Shown: positions 12,616 to 24,140 of the stretch, in pieces
How the letters are laid out: the number at the start of each line of letters is the position of its first letter
Numbering within the stretch: position 1 is the stretch's first letter
Source: Dactylorhiza incarnata
Taxonomy: Eukaryota > Streptophyta > Magnoliopsida > Asparagales > Orchidaceae
NCBI GenBank assembly: GCA_033032865.1
Contig: JAWHQI010000028.1
Coordinates: 9,009,001 to 9,073,000, forward strand
Length of the DNA: 64,000 bases
Reading direction: 5' to 3'
Position numbers and translations under genes: made by a program
Notes under the pieces: model-generated
Told to the model about the DNA's origin: nothing
Seen by the model: the letters and a program-made list of their open reading frames with translations, nothing else
Database searches by the model: none

Positions 12616-12805
12616 GATTCAAATGACGCGGTGGTGGCGGTTGTGAACACCTGACCTCACCTAAAAAATTTCATGCATTTTATGCACAAAAATAGTTTAT
12701 TTTCTTGGTAGCGGTCATGACCTTTGTCATGCCAAACATACATTCTATGATAATTGCTTTTTTGTCCAAATTCACCGGAGCAAATAAGCCGCGCCAAACG
12801 AAGCC
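12616..12805 (-). mobile_element. MITE copy 1 (Tourist/PIF-like), diverged
   Basis: About 190 bp. Its reverse complement aligns with the copy at 13197-13381: both have GTTTGGCGC near one end, GCTCCGGTGAATTTGGACAAAAA inside (same words, different orientation), and ACCGCGTCA near the other end. A TAA follows the conserved end (12806-12808), but the other end is decayed (GATTCAAATGACG) and its TAA partner is unclear. It has no coding capacity. Assignment to Tourist rests on the 3-bp TAA duplication of the sister copy. Confidence 0.65.
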
Positions 12806-13046
12806 TAAATTTTGCACCTCCTGTGTGGGCATAATGGACACACACCCAGTCAGTGGCGGATCCAGGAAGTTTAACAGGGGGTGGGGTCAGACATCGTCTT
12901 CCTCTAGTCATAAAATTTTTGAATGTCTCCCTCGTACCGGACCCATTTATTCCTCATACGGACACCATTTTTGACGTGTAAGTAGTTAAAATGTATTGCT
13001 TCTACAAGAGGAATCCAAATCCAATATTCATTTAGCAAAATTCTTT

Positions 13047-13074
13047 GGGTGGGGGGGGGGGGGGGGGGGGGTGG
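13047..13074 (+). repeat. poly-G tract (G3-T-G21-T-G3)
   Basis: An uninterrupted run of about 21 G flanked by two shorter G runs. It lies about 200 bp downstream of CAGTGGCGGATCCAGG (12850), a sequence resembling a common plant transposon terminus that is often followed by G-rich DNA. The exact run length is prone to sequencing error. Quadruplex formation is possible but untested. Confidence 0.85.
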
Positions 13075-13196
13075 GCTCTTAGCCCCCTATCTTTCCATGA
13101 TTACACAGAAAAAGTTAATTACATGGCTGTAAAAAAAAACTAAAACATAACACCTCTTCTACTACAAAGAAGCAGTTTTTGTGCCAAAAACATTAA

Positions 13197-13381
13197 GGCT
13201 CTGTTTGGCGCTGCGTTTTTGCTCCGGTGAATTTGGACAAAAATGCCGCAATCATAGAAAGTGTGTTTCGCATGACAACGGTTATGACTGCCACCAATAA
13301 AAGAGAACTAATTTTGAATATAAAAGTGGATGTAACTTCACCACAACGTTCATGACCGCCAACACCGCGTCAAACGAACCC
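13197..13381 (+). mobile_element. MITE copy 2 (Tourist/PIF-like), complete
   Basis: A 185-bp element with terminal inverted repeats GGCTCTGTTTGGCG and, read inward from the other end, GGGTTCGTTTGACG. It is flanked by direct TAA (13194-13196 and 13382-13384). A 3-bp TAA/TTA duplication with GG-initial termini is the hallmark of PIF/Harbinger-derived Tourist MITEs. It has no coding capacity and would depend on a transposase elsewhere. Copy 1 lies 390 bp away in opposite orientation. Confidence 0.8.
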
Positions 13382-13690
13382 TAAGTTATCATAATCGACA
13401 AGTAGTTGTGTAAAGATATGTAGTTCATGTAGGAAGAACATTGATTTTGCAAAATTCCTAATTTTATTCCTGACATTGTTCCTCATTTTATGCTTATTTA
13501 GCTCATCACTAGAGCGGCTTGACTTTGATTCAAGAAAATAATAAACTTATGTGTGAATATTTGTGAAAACTATGCTCTAATGAGAAAACACAAACCAAAA
13601 TACATATATAACAACAAAATCCATACAATATGCGTTCATAAGTTATATTAATGCATTCATAACTTCATAATAAACCACATATGGGTAAGG

Positions 13691-14893
13691 TTATGTTAAA
13701 AAGAAATCAGGATAGACCAATGATTCCATATAAGGGTAAGAACGACCAATGTGCTCACGATGGATTTCTCTCTGATAGAAGCAACAAGCTCCAGACTTGA
13801 AATTCCATCGAATAAGATATCGTGGTTCAGAGACATCAATGAGGAGCTCGTTCTCTTTGACAAAAACTGCATCACCTCCAATCCGAAGGTCATTTCGCCC
13901 ACCTAATCGGACAGAACATCCACTCAAGCTAAAATAGTTTAAATATCTCTTGACCCAACATTCTTCCAGGATCCAAACATCAATGATGTCATTGTCGACA
14001 ACCCAAAGTCCAATCTCTCCGTTGAAATCCACCAAGTTGCCTGCAAGGTCAAGTAGCTTCTCTGACAGCGGTAAAGAAAGTAAACTATAGACCTCCGACT
14101 CTGTATCTAAGGACATGATGGTGTTGGGTTGTTTACAGTGAGATTGCTCTTTAAATGCAAACCAAAATAGGCATCCATTGAGATCTAGTGAATTGTGATA
14201 AAAGGACTTTGGGGGCCGGCAAGGGACGCGGCAAGGGAGGCATCTCCAGGACTGTTTGCCGATGGCCAGAACGATAGTCACGGACACGATATCGTTCGTA
14301 ACTCATATGATACGGTATTTGGATGTGGAATGGTGGAAATAGAAGCCCAAGAATATGTCAGGGCATGGCACACGAATGGAGTAGCCTGTGAGGGGATTGA
14401 TTATGTATGAGTCATAAAAGATAGCAACGTACACGAGTCCGTCACATGAGGCTATTACTTCATGATAACTCATCCCATGCAACTTGCAGAGAGTGATACC
14501 TACGTCTGTGTTGGATTTCGCAGAAGCCAAATAATATCCATATCTTTGTGTCTCTAGTCCTTCAACCACGAGTGATTGGTTTGTGAAACGATTGTGTTGG
14601 GTGTGGGCGCGAATGAAGGAGAGATTAGTGGTGATGGAGAGCCATGACTTACAGACGCACCAGAACCTTCCCATGGATCTCGCCGACAGCTTCACAAGAA
14701 TCTCGGAGATCACATCATCCGGGATAACAACACTCTTCTCCAGTGGATGCAATAGAACACGTGGCATCGAGATTGTTGTTATCTTGTCCTTATTTGTCGA
14801 TTTCCTCTTCACAATCATGTACTTTTCCATCTGTTTCATCATCCCTTCCTGTTTTCTCCTATTTCTCTTATGTGCATGCCGCATCAAAATCAT
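13691..14893 (-). pseudogene. F-box / F-box-associated (FBA) domain protein with one in-frame stop
   Basis: A single frame of about 400 codons. A basic N-terminus is followed by an F-box (residues about 56-100: IPDDVISEILVKL, FWCVCKSWLSIT), then a linker with the FBA hallmarks (GLVYV, YIINPLTGY, SKYRII), and after a stop the rest of the FBA domain (SWRCLP, NGCLFWFA, IMSLDTESE, LVDFNGEIGLWVVD, WILEE). F-box proteins of this class are substrate receptors of SCF ubiquitin ligases and bind SKP1 through the F-box. The only break is TGA at 14303-14305, where related proteins often have a basic residue; a CGA to TGA transition would explain it. No other frameshift was seen, so it is a very young pseudogene or a gene making a 196-residue truncated F-box protein. 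The start is uncertain because several Met codons precede the F-box. Confidence 0.8.
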
Positions 14894-16139
14894 CTTCAGT
14901 TAGACTGTAAAAGGCTTCGTCATCTCGATTAAGTTTGAATCTTTCTTCCAAGTTACCCTGCGAATTGGTATAACAAAAATAAATGCTTCAATATGTCCGC
15001 ATATATATCGATATAGCAAACATAGAGCAGTCATCATTAGAAGAGAAGAATATAGTGAGGTCATGCATAAATTAATGTTTTACAAAAGCAAATAAAAAAG
15101 CTTCATTAGATCAATATATTAATTTTAGCTACAATTTTCAAAAGAAAAATCCCTAATATTCCAATCAAATGTTGTAATATTCAATTAATCATTTCTTTGT
15201 TGCACTAAAATCATCAAAAAATGACCAAACTGAAAATTGTCAACCAATACATCTCTTTATAAGCAAATTGTAAACAAAAAAACTTGTGAACTAACAAAAA
15301 AACAAACATTTAATGCCATAAACTTACTAAAAAACAAAACAGAAGAACAAACAACGTTCAATATTCATATGCAAAATCAATACATCCCTTTATTTATCAT
15401 TTCTTTACTGGCAGGAATGATCGTAAGGCAATAAGGGCATCAATAAGAATAGCCAACTCACTGGCCTTTTGATAAGTCATTTCCTTCGCTTAGTGATGTT
15501 ACATGTCTACTGGTATTGTTTTCAAACTCTTTTATATCTCCTCCATACTAGATGGAAGATGAGAGAATATAAAAAAAAACTGCCCTCTTGCCCCCTCAAT
15601 GGCCTAGATACATCGATGAAGAAGGAGAACATGATAGGTAGACGCCAAATGTTTCCAGATAGGCGACGAAGCCTTTAGGGACGAAAATAATATGATTTAT
15701 TAAATTAGGTGGTCGTGATTCAAACTTTTTTGATGGTGTCGGCGTATTTTCCTTATGCATGGTATATATATTGGTATAAATATTTAGTGTATATTATATA
15801 TATATATATATGATTATAAACTTTCCATTTTTAGGCATTCTATTAGTGTAACATTTAATTCCAAAATTATGTTCTGCTAATAAAATTTAAATAAACAAAT
15901 ATTTTCCTTAATAAACAATTATCTTTATAACCAATTCTATCCATTTAGTAGATATGTCTTTACGAGTGTTGAATATAGAAATGAGTATTCCAGAATATTG
16001 TCGAAATAAATATCATCCAATTTACTTCAATATCAAAAATACTCTCTTTAATATTCTCAAGAAAATAAGGAAAACATGGAGTAAACGAATCGTACATTTT
16101 TTTTCAAAAATTCTAATGCACTGTAAACCTCATTCCTAG
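14894..16139. other. AT-rich region upstream of the F-box locus
   Basis: Includes the likely promoter side of the F-box gene. On the minus strand a CAG followed by a short open stretch (about 14876-14955, acidic, ends in TAA) could be an upstream exon or chance. A pure TA microsatellite lies at about 15787-15811. No other gene or transposon end was recognised. Confidence 0.5.
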
Positions 16140-16360
16140 CTGCTTTTGGTCTCTTCCATGCCACTATCCATGATAACTTCACCAAAGACAGACACTGGTG
16201 ATATAATTGGCGATGAACCAGAGTCTAATCTCTCTGTCGAAATCCACTAGGTATCGTCCAATGTTACATAGCTCCTCCGATGGCGGCAATCGGTAGAGAA
16301 ATCAAACTATAACACTAAGTTTTTTTTATCAATGGTCATGATGGTGTTGAGTTGTAAAAA
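16140..16360 (-). pseudogene. fragment of a second F-box/FBA gene
   Basis: The minus strand aligns with the FBA part of the neighbouring F-box locus (13990-14135): QLNTIMTID corresponds to QPNTIMSLD, and the words around CAATCTCTCTGTCGAAATCCAC and GTAGAGAAATCAAACTATA match at the DNA level. Frameshifts and stops destroy it, and the F-box half is missing. It is an old tandem duplicate, consistent with the usual clustering of F-box genes. Confidence 0.72.
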
Positions 16361-16626
16361 ATTAAAATCCCTTGTGTTGTATCCCTAATTATCTTTGGAG
16401 ATGTTTGAGTAAAACCTTGTTTTAGAACTAAAACGGAGAAGTTATTGAGAACCCACCCCTAACTCAGAAACCATACAGTTTCTTCTCACAACCTCCTCTA
16501 TTTAGTGCTTCTTTTCCTTGAAAATTCAAAACCCACGTATCTTCTTCAAAGGGGATATATATTTAGTCTGCTCAATTGAAGAAGGAGATCGCCAAGTGTA
16601 AAACATGCAGAAGATGGGGTTGACAT

Positions 16627-19600
16627 GAGGATGGAATCCACCATGACTAATGATAATTGTAAGTGCACTATAGGGCAGTGGATGCATGAGCATATTCCCA
16701 GGGACTAGTTGTGCAGAGAAGGCTAGATAAGCTCAGGCTCGGGCTTTATTCCAGATGAATGCCCCTTGAAATTGGGTATTTCAATCTGATTGGTTGAGCC
16801 AGGCCCAATCAGCCATGTCTCTGGGCGCCGTCCGACAATAATGGTTGGGTCGCTGCGCAACACTAAAGATGGGTGCCTAAAAAGCATTAAAGTTAGGCAC
16901 AACACCCAATCTTGTACAGGTGGGCAACGCCCTGCTTCTAGGCCCTTATGGGCCGAGCCGAACACTAGGTCGGGAACAACCTAAAAATGTGGCTTGTCGA
17001 GGCCCCCTTAAGCCTAGCTTGGCCTGGGCCTCGGCCCAACCTAACAGGGTTTTAATCGGGCAGACCCAAGCCGAGTTTCTAGACTCAAGATTTTTGAACG
17101 CCTACCTATGCCTAACAATGTTGCCGGTTATTTGTTCTCCGCAACCGCTGCGCCGAAAGTTAGGAGTCTCGAGCTATAAATGCATGGCTGTCATTAAGAG
17201 ACAATTAACCATGCAGACTGTTAGGAAAAACACCCTCATGATTTACCTTACAAATTATGTAAAAGTGATTTCGTTATCTAGGAAATATTACCCAGGTTGT
17301 ATAGTGAGGGTAAGTTGGTCTTTAGAAGTCCTAGGTTGTCATATCCACCTTAGGGTGTCAAAGGCTAGTCAAAAAGAGACCAAAAATTAGTTGAGTTAAA
17401 CCTGCGTCGAAAAGAAGTCGACGCAACTTCAAATAAAAGTAAATTTCTCTCAGACATGCCGCCGACGCTTCATTGGATTGGTAGTCGACGCAACGTCGAC
17501 TAGGTATCGACGCAGAGATAGAAGTCTTAAGTCGATGCATTCTTCGTTTTCTTCTAAGTCAAATGACGTCGGGAAGATTGTGATATTGCATCCAGAAGGA
17601 TTCGAAGTACAGATGAATGTTGAACATGACGGAACATCGATTAGTATTCGACACAGAAGTCAGAAATCAAAGTCTACATTCTTTCAAGAAGAATTCGACG
17701 CAGAGGCCAGAACTCAAAGTCTATGTTCATTTGTATTAATGTCGACGGATACATCGATAAGGAATCAATGCAGTGTCGATAACAAAGTTCAATTCAAAGA
17801 TGAGGTTTTCTGAAGCAGATCTAAAAGCTGCTTCTAGTAGAATTCAAAGGTGCGTCGATATGAAGTCAGAAGATATTCGACGCAACTTTGAATACAGTCA
17901 AAGAATTGGAAACTTCTTGGAATGGATTATGAGGAATATTTAGAATGTATACATGAAAGTTATTTGAATCCTAACAGTCAAAGAATGGATTCTGAGGATT
18001 ATTCAAAAATCTACTTAGACCTATTTTGGCGGGCTGCATTTATTTCTTTTCGTCGTTGCTTCGAGTAAAACCCTAAACCATGACGAATCGTCTTCTAAAA
18101 ATAACACAGTCGTTAGACTTTATTGTGCTTTCGAATGTTCTCCCTTGCTCTCCTGTTTTCTTGCTCCCCTCATCTCGTCTTCTATTGTTTTTGCAGGTAC
18201 TCTTGTAAGATTCAATGGCTCTTCCAAAGGTGAATTAAGGGTTCGATGTTGAAATCGAATCGTTCAATGCTGCTGCTGAAAATTTCAATGGAATTTTGGG
18301 TCTCTTCCAAACTGCAGGACTCAAAAAACTAATTTCTACAAGGAGCAAAATATATAGTGTAGAATTAATTGACTTGAAAGACACTATCAGCATCGAGGAT
18401 GGAATCCACCATGACTAATGATAATTGTAAGTGCACTAGAGGGCAGTGGATGCATGAGCATATTCCCAGGGACTAGTTGTGCAGATAAGGCTAGATAAGC
18501 CCAGGCTCGGGCTTTATTCCAGACGAATGCCCCCTTGAAATTGGGTATTTCAATCTGATTGGTTGAGCCAGGCCCAGTCAGCCATGTCTCTGGGCGCCGT
18601 CCGACAATAATGGTTGGGTCGCTGCGCAACACTAAAGATGGGTGCCTAAAAAGCATTAAAGTTAGGCACAACACCCAAACTTGTACAGGTGGGTAACGCC
18701 CTGCTTCTAGGCCCTTATGGGCCGAGCCGAACACCTGGTCGGGAACAACCTAAAAATGGGGCTTGTCGAGGCCCCCTTAAGCCTAGCTTGGCCTGGGCCT
18801 CGGCCCAACCTAACAGGGTTTTAATCGGGCAGACCCAAGCTGAGTTTCTAGACTCAAGATTTTTGAACGCCTACCTATGCCTGACAATGTTGCCGGTTAT
18901 TTGTTCTCCGCAACCGCTATGCCGAAAGTTAGGAGTCTCGAGCTATAAATGCATGGCTGTCATTAAGCGACGATTAACCAAGCAGACTGTTAGGAAAAAC
19001 ACCCTCATGATTTACCTTACAAATTATATAAAAGTGATTTCATTATCTAGGAAATATTACCCAGGTTGTATAGTGAGGGTAAGTTGGTCTTTAGAAGTCC
19101 TAGGTTATCATATCCACCTTAGGGTGTCAAAGGCTAGTCAAAAAGAGAGCAAAAATCAGTTGAGTTAAACCTGCGTCGAAAAGAAGTCGACGCAACTTCA
19201 AATAAAAGTAAATTTCTCTCAGACAGGCCGTCGACGCTTCATTTGATTGGTAGTCGACGCAACGCCGACTAGGTATCGACGCAGAGACAGAAGTCTTAAG
19301 TCGATGCATTCTTCGTTTTCTTCTAAGTCAAATGACGTCGGGAAGATTGTGATATTGCATTGAGATGGATTCGAAGTACAGATGAATGTTGAACATGACG
19401 GAACATCGATTAGTATTCGATGCAGAAGTCAGAAATCGAAGGCTACATTCTTTCAAGAAGAATTCGACGCAGAGGCCAGAAGTCAAAGTTTATGTTCATT
19501 TGTATTAATGTCGACGGATACGTCGATAAGGAATTAATGCAGTGTCGATAACAAAGTTCAATTCAAAGATGAGGTTTTCTGAAGCAGATCTAAAAGCTGC

Positions 19601-20165
19601 TTCTAGTAGAATTCAAAGGTGCGTCGATATGAAGTCAGAAGATATTCGACACAACTTAGAATACTGTCAAAGAATTGGAAACTTCTTGGAATGGATTATG
19701 AGGAATATTCAGAATGTATACATGAAAGTTATTTGAATCCTAACAGTCAAAGAATGGATTCTGAGGATTATTCAAAAAGCTACTTAGACCTATTTTGGCG
19801 GGCTGCATTTATTTCTTTTCGACGTTGCTTCGAGTAAAACCCTAAACCATGACGAATCGTCTTCTAAAAGTAACACAGTCGTTAGACTTTATTGTGCTTT
19901 CGAATGTTCTCCCTTGCTCTCCTATTTTCTTGCTCCCCTCCCCTCATCTTCTATTGTTTTTGCAGGTACTCTTGTAAGATTCAATGGCTCTTCCAAAGGT
20001 GAATTAAGGGTTCGATGTTGAAATCGAATCGTTCATTGCTGCTGCTGAAAATTTCATAGGAATTTTGGGTCTCTTCCAAACTGCAGGACTCAAAAAACTA
20101 ATTTCTACAAGGAGCAAAATATATAGTGTGTAATTAATTGAATTGAAAGACACTATCAGCATCGA
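16627..20165 (+). repeat. tandem duplication of a 1.77-kb unit within element E
   Basis: Unit 1 (16627 to about 18394) and unit 2 (about 18395 to 20165) are near-identical with a 1768-bp period. Differences are scattered single bases (for example CTATAGGG/CTAGAGGG, AGAGAAGG/AGATAAGG). Each unit contains a GC-rich stretch, an array of GTCGACGC-type words (17390-17530 and 19160-19300), and the start of the same reading frame (ATGGCTCTTCC at 18215 and 19984). The junction falls inside that frame, so this is a rearrangement and not a pair of LTRs. Two shared bases (GA) at the junction suggest end-joining. Confidence 0.9.
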
Positions 20166-21403
20166 CAAGGATGGGTCCCGACGAGGGAAAATTTCTGCTG
20201 CCGACATCCACATCACAGAGGAATTACTGAACCTCATATTTGATTTACCAATAGGCGAGGAGTCTTCTGACATTTCAGTGCAAGAAACCCAATAAGCCCT
20301 ATAAATCATGAACTTCAACAAAGAAAAAACAATTAATCTCAAGAAGAATGATCTCTCTGAGGAATATCGGTTCTTGGCCGATATAATAGGCAAACTATTA
20401 TTGTGTAAGATCTCTGCTCTTGATGTTATTCCAAATAAGCATCTACAAATCATGGGAATTCTGGTTCTGAATAAACGAATCAACTGGGGAATATGCCTAC
20501 TAAAACTGATTAGACATAAGTATGCCCATAAAGAGACTGCGTACATGCAGATTATGAGTCAAGCGTTATATCGCCACTATCCAGTGGTGTGCATATCCAA
20601 AGGAGTGCACATTCCTCCTGGAAAAAGTATCAATATCGAGTTTTTCTCAAAGTGGACTCGCCAAATTCTGAAGCCATGTTAATTTCCACCATCTCCACCC
20701 TCTTCTCCAGTTGTTGACGAACGTGCAGCATCTATACCTAATACGCCAGCTAATATTCAAACAACTCAGACTCCTTATCAACAACCACCTTCATATACTC
20801 CTATGATATCAAAACATTTTACTGCAGCAATTCTTCCTGCTTCTCTAGAACAGGCCCAACCCCTTCTATTGATATCCCTTCTACCTCTCATACAATCCCT
20901 ACTTTTGATATTGAACAGGCAATCACTAAGGCAATTGATCTGGCAACTTGAACCTTTTCTGAATTAATGCAAATACATGCCAGGAAGTTCCAACATCAAT
21001 ATACACAAATGGAAAATGAAATGAAGGAGACAAAGGACTCCATGTAGTCATTTAGGACACTGATTTCTTCCTCCAAGATCACTAAATCTTTCTTAACCTC
21101 ACTGGCCAGCAAGGTTCAGAAGGGGGAGATTATCCAAGAGGAGGAAGTACCAGCCTCAAACATTCCAAAAAATTAAGGAATTCATTTTGCATTGCCTGCA
21201 CAAACCAAGGGGGAGTTTCCCACACCTGGTGAATAGATTCAAGAGGAAATACTTACAATTGCTCATAAAGCTGTCCTCACAGTTGAAAATATTACATCAA
21301 CTCAGGGGGAGTTTCAAAAAGATGTTGGCATTGATACAGACAAGGATGCTAACAGGATTGTTGAGGAGGAGACACTCATATTTTCCAAAAGGAATGTGCC
21401 AAT
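18215..21403 (+). pseudogene. decayed plant-transposon ORF of element E
   Basis: A plus-strand frame beginning MALPKV is broken by stops early on, is duplicated with the tandem unit, and continues from 20165 as DKDGSRRGKIS... to a 124-residue open part (20308-20682: LLLCKISALDVIPN, INWGICLLKLI, SQALYRHYPV). A Pro/Ser/Thr-rich tail and several GGGGGAGTTT-like words follow (21120-21310). The hydrophobic pattern resembles the uncharacterised 'putative plant transposon protein' domain found in decayed or non-autonomous elements, but this is pattern memory without a search. It is cut at 21403 by insertion of element F and resumes at 40428. Confidence 0.5.
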
Positions 21404-22165
21404 TGTTGGAACCAGAACTTGTCCCCAACGAGGAGATCGGGCCCCTTAGAGGGGGGCAGGTAGCACCTACTGATCCCGCGGAAGTAACAGACCGGAGACT
21501 AAAAGCTAAACACAGACCCTTGGCTCCAGCACGGAGGTCTCACCACACACCCGGAAGATCTTAAAGCGCTTTCCCTCCCAAGCCAAAGTTGAAGCTGGGC
21601 ACCTTGGAGAGCCTGAGGAGCTAACCAAAGAATCTAGGGAGAAGCAAAGATCTAGCATGCCCTCCTAAGGTGCCCCAAAGGGTCTATTTATAGCCTCTCT
21701 GAACTGGTCTGCTAATAGCGCAATCCCGCCTTTTGGTTTTGCTATACGCAACCCAAACTGGTCTGCCAACTGCCAAACTCTACTGTTCTGGAGGGCTATT
21801 GGCAGCCCACCAGGGGTATCTGGGTAAATTCACCTGCAGACCCCTGCTGGGCGAGTGGTCCGTGAAGGCGCCACTCGCCAGCTTCTCAACGAGCTGTGCT
21901 CGCGAGAGCTCTTCTTGCGAGTGGGGGCGAACCTCCACTCACCGCGCCCGACTGGCGCTGTGAGACCTTATCCGACTCGCTCTGTCTAAATGCACCCTAG
22001 AGCGGTCCTTTGGGACTCGCTAAACCACCGCCGCTCGTTTCTCGCGGGCGAGGTCTTTGCTCCGCCTCGCCTCGCCCTAGCAGGGTACTCGCCGCGAATC
22101 GGCGAGTACTCCTCCCCTTGCTTGCGATTAGCTCCTCCGCGAGTCGGTGAACACTGGGTTGTACA
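21404..22165 (-). repeat. 3' LTR of element F (762 bp)
   Basis: Bounded by CCAAT target duplication on the left and by internal DNA on the right. A minus-strand TATA (TATAAATA complement) lies at 21685-21692. The TATA-upstream half (about 21830-22165) is crowded with CTCGC/GCGAG words, including CTCGCGAGAGCTC and GCGAGTACTC. It matches the right LTR, which allowed both ends to be set. Confidence 0.92.
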
Positions 22166-22341
22166 CAGACCCCGCTCTTCGCGAGTTTACGCTAGGCTCG
22201 CGAAGAAACATCCAACCCTTCGTGTTTGCCGGACGAGGATGAGCTGGCATGAATCTTTGGTGGGTCCCATCTCCAGTGCTATAATTACCAACATCTCAGG
22301 GTGATGAGGGACCCATTCTTTCCTTCCTTTCACTCGCTATT

Positions 22342-23577
22342 CGCGACTGCCGTTGCTGAAAAATGCACGTCTCGGAAGAAGCTCGAGCTCGCCTAGCGGA
22401 GTCCCGCGCGAAGGGGAATTTGGTCACAAATTAGCTTGTTCCCTGGGCCGCACGACGAACTTCAGCTCCTCCTATGAAGAGGGCTCAGGCGGTGCGGCGG
22501 AGTTTCAGGACGACCTCATCCTCTCTCTGGGTGATGCTGCATGATCCCTTACTCGCGGGACAGGTACTCAGACTTGCCTGCCTTTCCTCTCATATCTTTG
22601 TGCTAATATTTTAATCTTCAGAGCGCGTCCCTGGTGGGAGTTCTTGCGAGCGGGGCTCCAGATGATACTCTCCTCACCACTCCTGGGGGAAATGATTCTT
22701 CGGCCACCCACCTGGAGGTTCTCGACCTATCGCCTTCGCCGCGACCGGGTAAGATTCCAACATTGTCTTTTTTGCGAATTCTCCCACTGAGCTTTTTCAA
22801 TCTTCACAGAGGATCTCCTCGCGACTCCCGGGAGATGCGCCACCCCGCTGGGTTCGCCGCCTCCTCCAGATTCTCCGCCCCCGCCGGGTTCGCAGCCCCC
22901 AATTGATTCACTACCTCCACCGGGCTCGCAACCTCTGCCGAACTCGCAGCCTCCACTGGGCTCGTAGCCCCCACCGGACGGGACAATCCTTGCCCCTGGG
23001 TTCACACTTCAGGGCCATCGAATCCCCGACAATTGGCCTCCTGCCGACACCCTGGTCGCGAGCAACCTCCTCCACGTTCCTGGTCTAGGAAAATCTGTCA
23101 CAATGAAGTTTTCACAGCCCGTGGAGGGGCAACCGAGCTCTTCCCGTCAGCGACCCAGTAAAGCGGTCGTGGCCTTGTCAGCTTGGTTAGTTACAAATCA
23201 ACAAAATACCTCTCGCGCTGCTTGTTAAATATTTTCTCGCAGGTGTCCCGGAGTCCTCCACCGAGCTGGAGCTTGGAGAGAAGGAGATGTCGCCCCTACC
23301 TTCGCCGGACAAAATTATTGACTTCCTCTGCGACCCCTGAGACCCTGAGGCGATGAAGCGGCGAGTTGTGGACGTGCTCGAGAAGCAAGGGTATATGCTG
23401 CAAGATCTGCGGGATCGAGCGCGCGAAGACAGAGCGAACTGCGAGGAGCGGTTTGCCACGATCGAGGACGAGTTAGCCCGAGTTCTCGCCGAGCTGCAAA
23501 CTGACGCCCACCTCGAGGAACTCTCCCAGGGTGCACCTCTCATGGGCGGAGGACCAAATCCGGCTGCTGCCGTGTGA
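22342..23577 (+). pseudogene. possible upstream exons of a second antisense gene in F
   Basis: Plus-strand open stretches (22342-22410; 22634-22747; 22809-22906; 23353-23577) are separated by segments with plausible GT...AG borders (22563-22620, 22748-22808, 23187-23243). The last stretch is a convincing coiled coil (KRRVVDVLEKQGYMLQDLRDRA through ARVLAELQTDAH; described by its heptad-like charge pattern). A polyadenylation-like AT-rich tail follows at 23700-23830. Stops occur between pieces. It may be a decayed duplicate of the gene at 24141-26094. Low confidence. Confidence 0.35.
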
Positions 23578-24026
23578 GCTCCGTGGGTTCGCGCGTATCA
23601 ATATCTGCGTGTGCCGCCGAGCTCGGGGGTGCGGGGACGAGCTCAATGGAGGTGGATCCGCTACTGACCTTCCTCGGACTCGCCTGGCGAACTCGCACGA
23701 ATAACCTGTTCACTATTATTTTTATATTCTGTGACTTGTAAACTGTGATGATATCACTTTGATGCCTTCCGCATAATCGCGAGATTTTACTTTTATCATT
23801 ACTCACTTTATGTTGTTGCTTTTTATTGCTTTCGCTAACCCTTTCTATTCAATGCCCCTCTCTCACGGCTTGTCGGGGACTCGCTTCACCTGATAGCGAC
23901 CCATACCCGATGTATCGCTCCGAGTTCTCTGGGAGATGGAGGGTTCAAGTACCGAGGCGCATTACGGCGGGATTCGGCTATCCACACCTCTGACGCCTAG
24001 GTTCCTCCCCGCCGCCTTTGGTTTCC

Positions 24027-24034
24027 TATAAATA
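24027..24034 (+). promoter_or_regulatory. TATA box for the antisense gene of element F
   Basis: TATAAATA, about 105 bp upstream of the ATG at 24141, on the strand opposite to the retrotransposon's own transcript. Placement relative to the open frame supports an internal antisense promoter. Confidence 0.55.
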
Positions 24035-24140
24035 AGCCGGCCATCAATAGTCAACCACCGCATTTAACTCTCTCGACCTCTCTTTCTTTCTCGCGAATTC
24101 TTGCCTTCTCGCTCTCGCATTTGCTTCTGACTTAACAGCT

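Noticed and set aside
12850..13100. Possible transposon starting CAGTGGCGGATCCAGG and ending in the poly-G/CCCCT region
   Set aside because: The start resembles a known plant terminus, but no matching inverted end or target duplication could be found.
16723..17390. Open frames on both strands in the GC-rich part of the E repeat units
   Set aside because: Both strands are open over the same stretch, no domains are seen, and the second unit breaks the frames differently. It is probably low-complexity GGCCC-rich DNA.
16627..20165. The two 1.77-kb units considered as LTRs of a small element
   Set aside because: They abut directly with no internal domain or PBS, lack TG...CA ends, and the junction cuts a reading frame that continues after the second unit.
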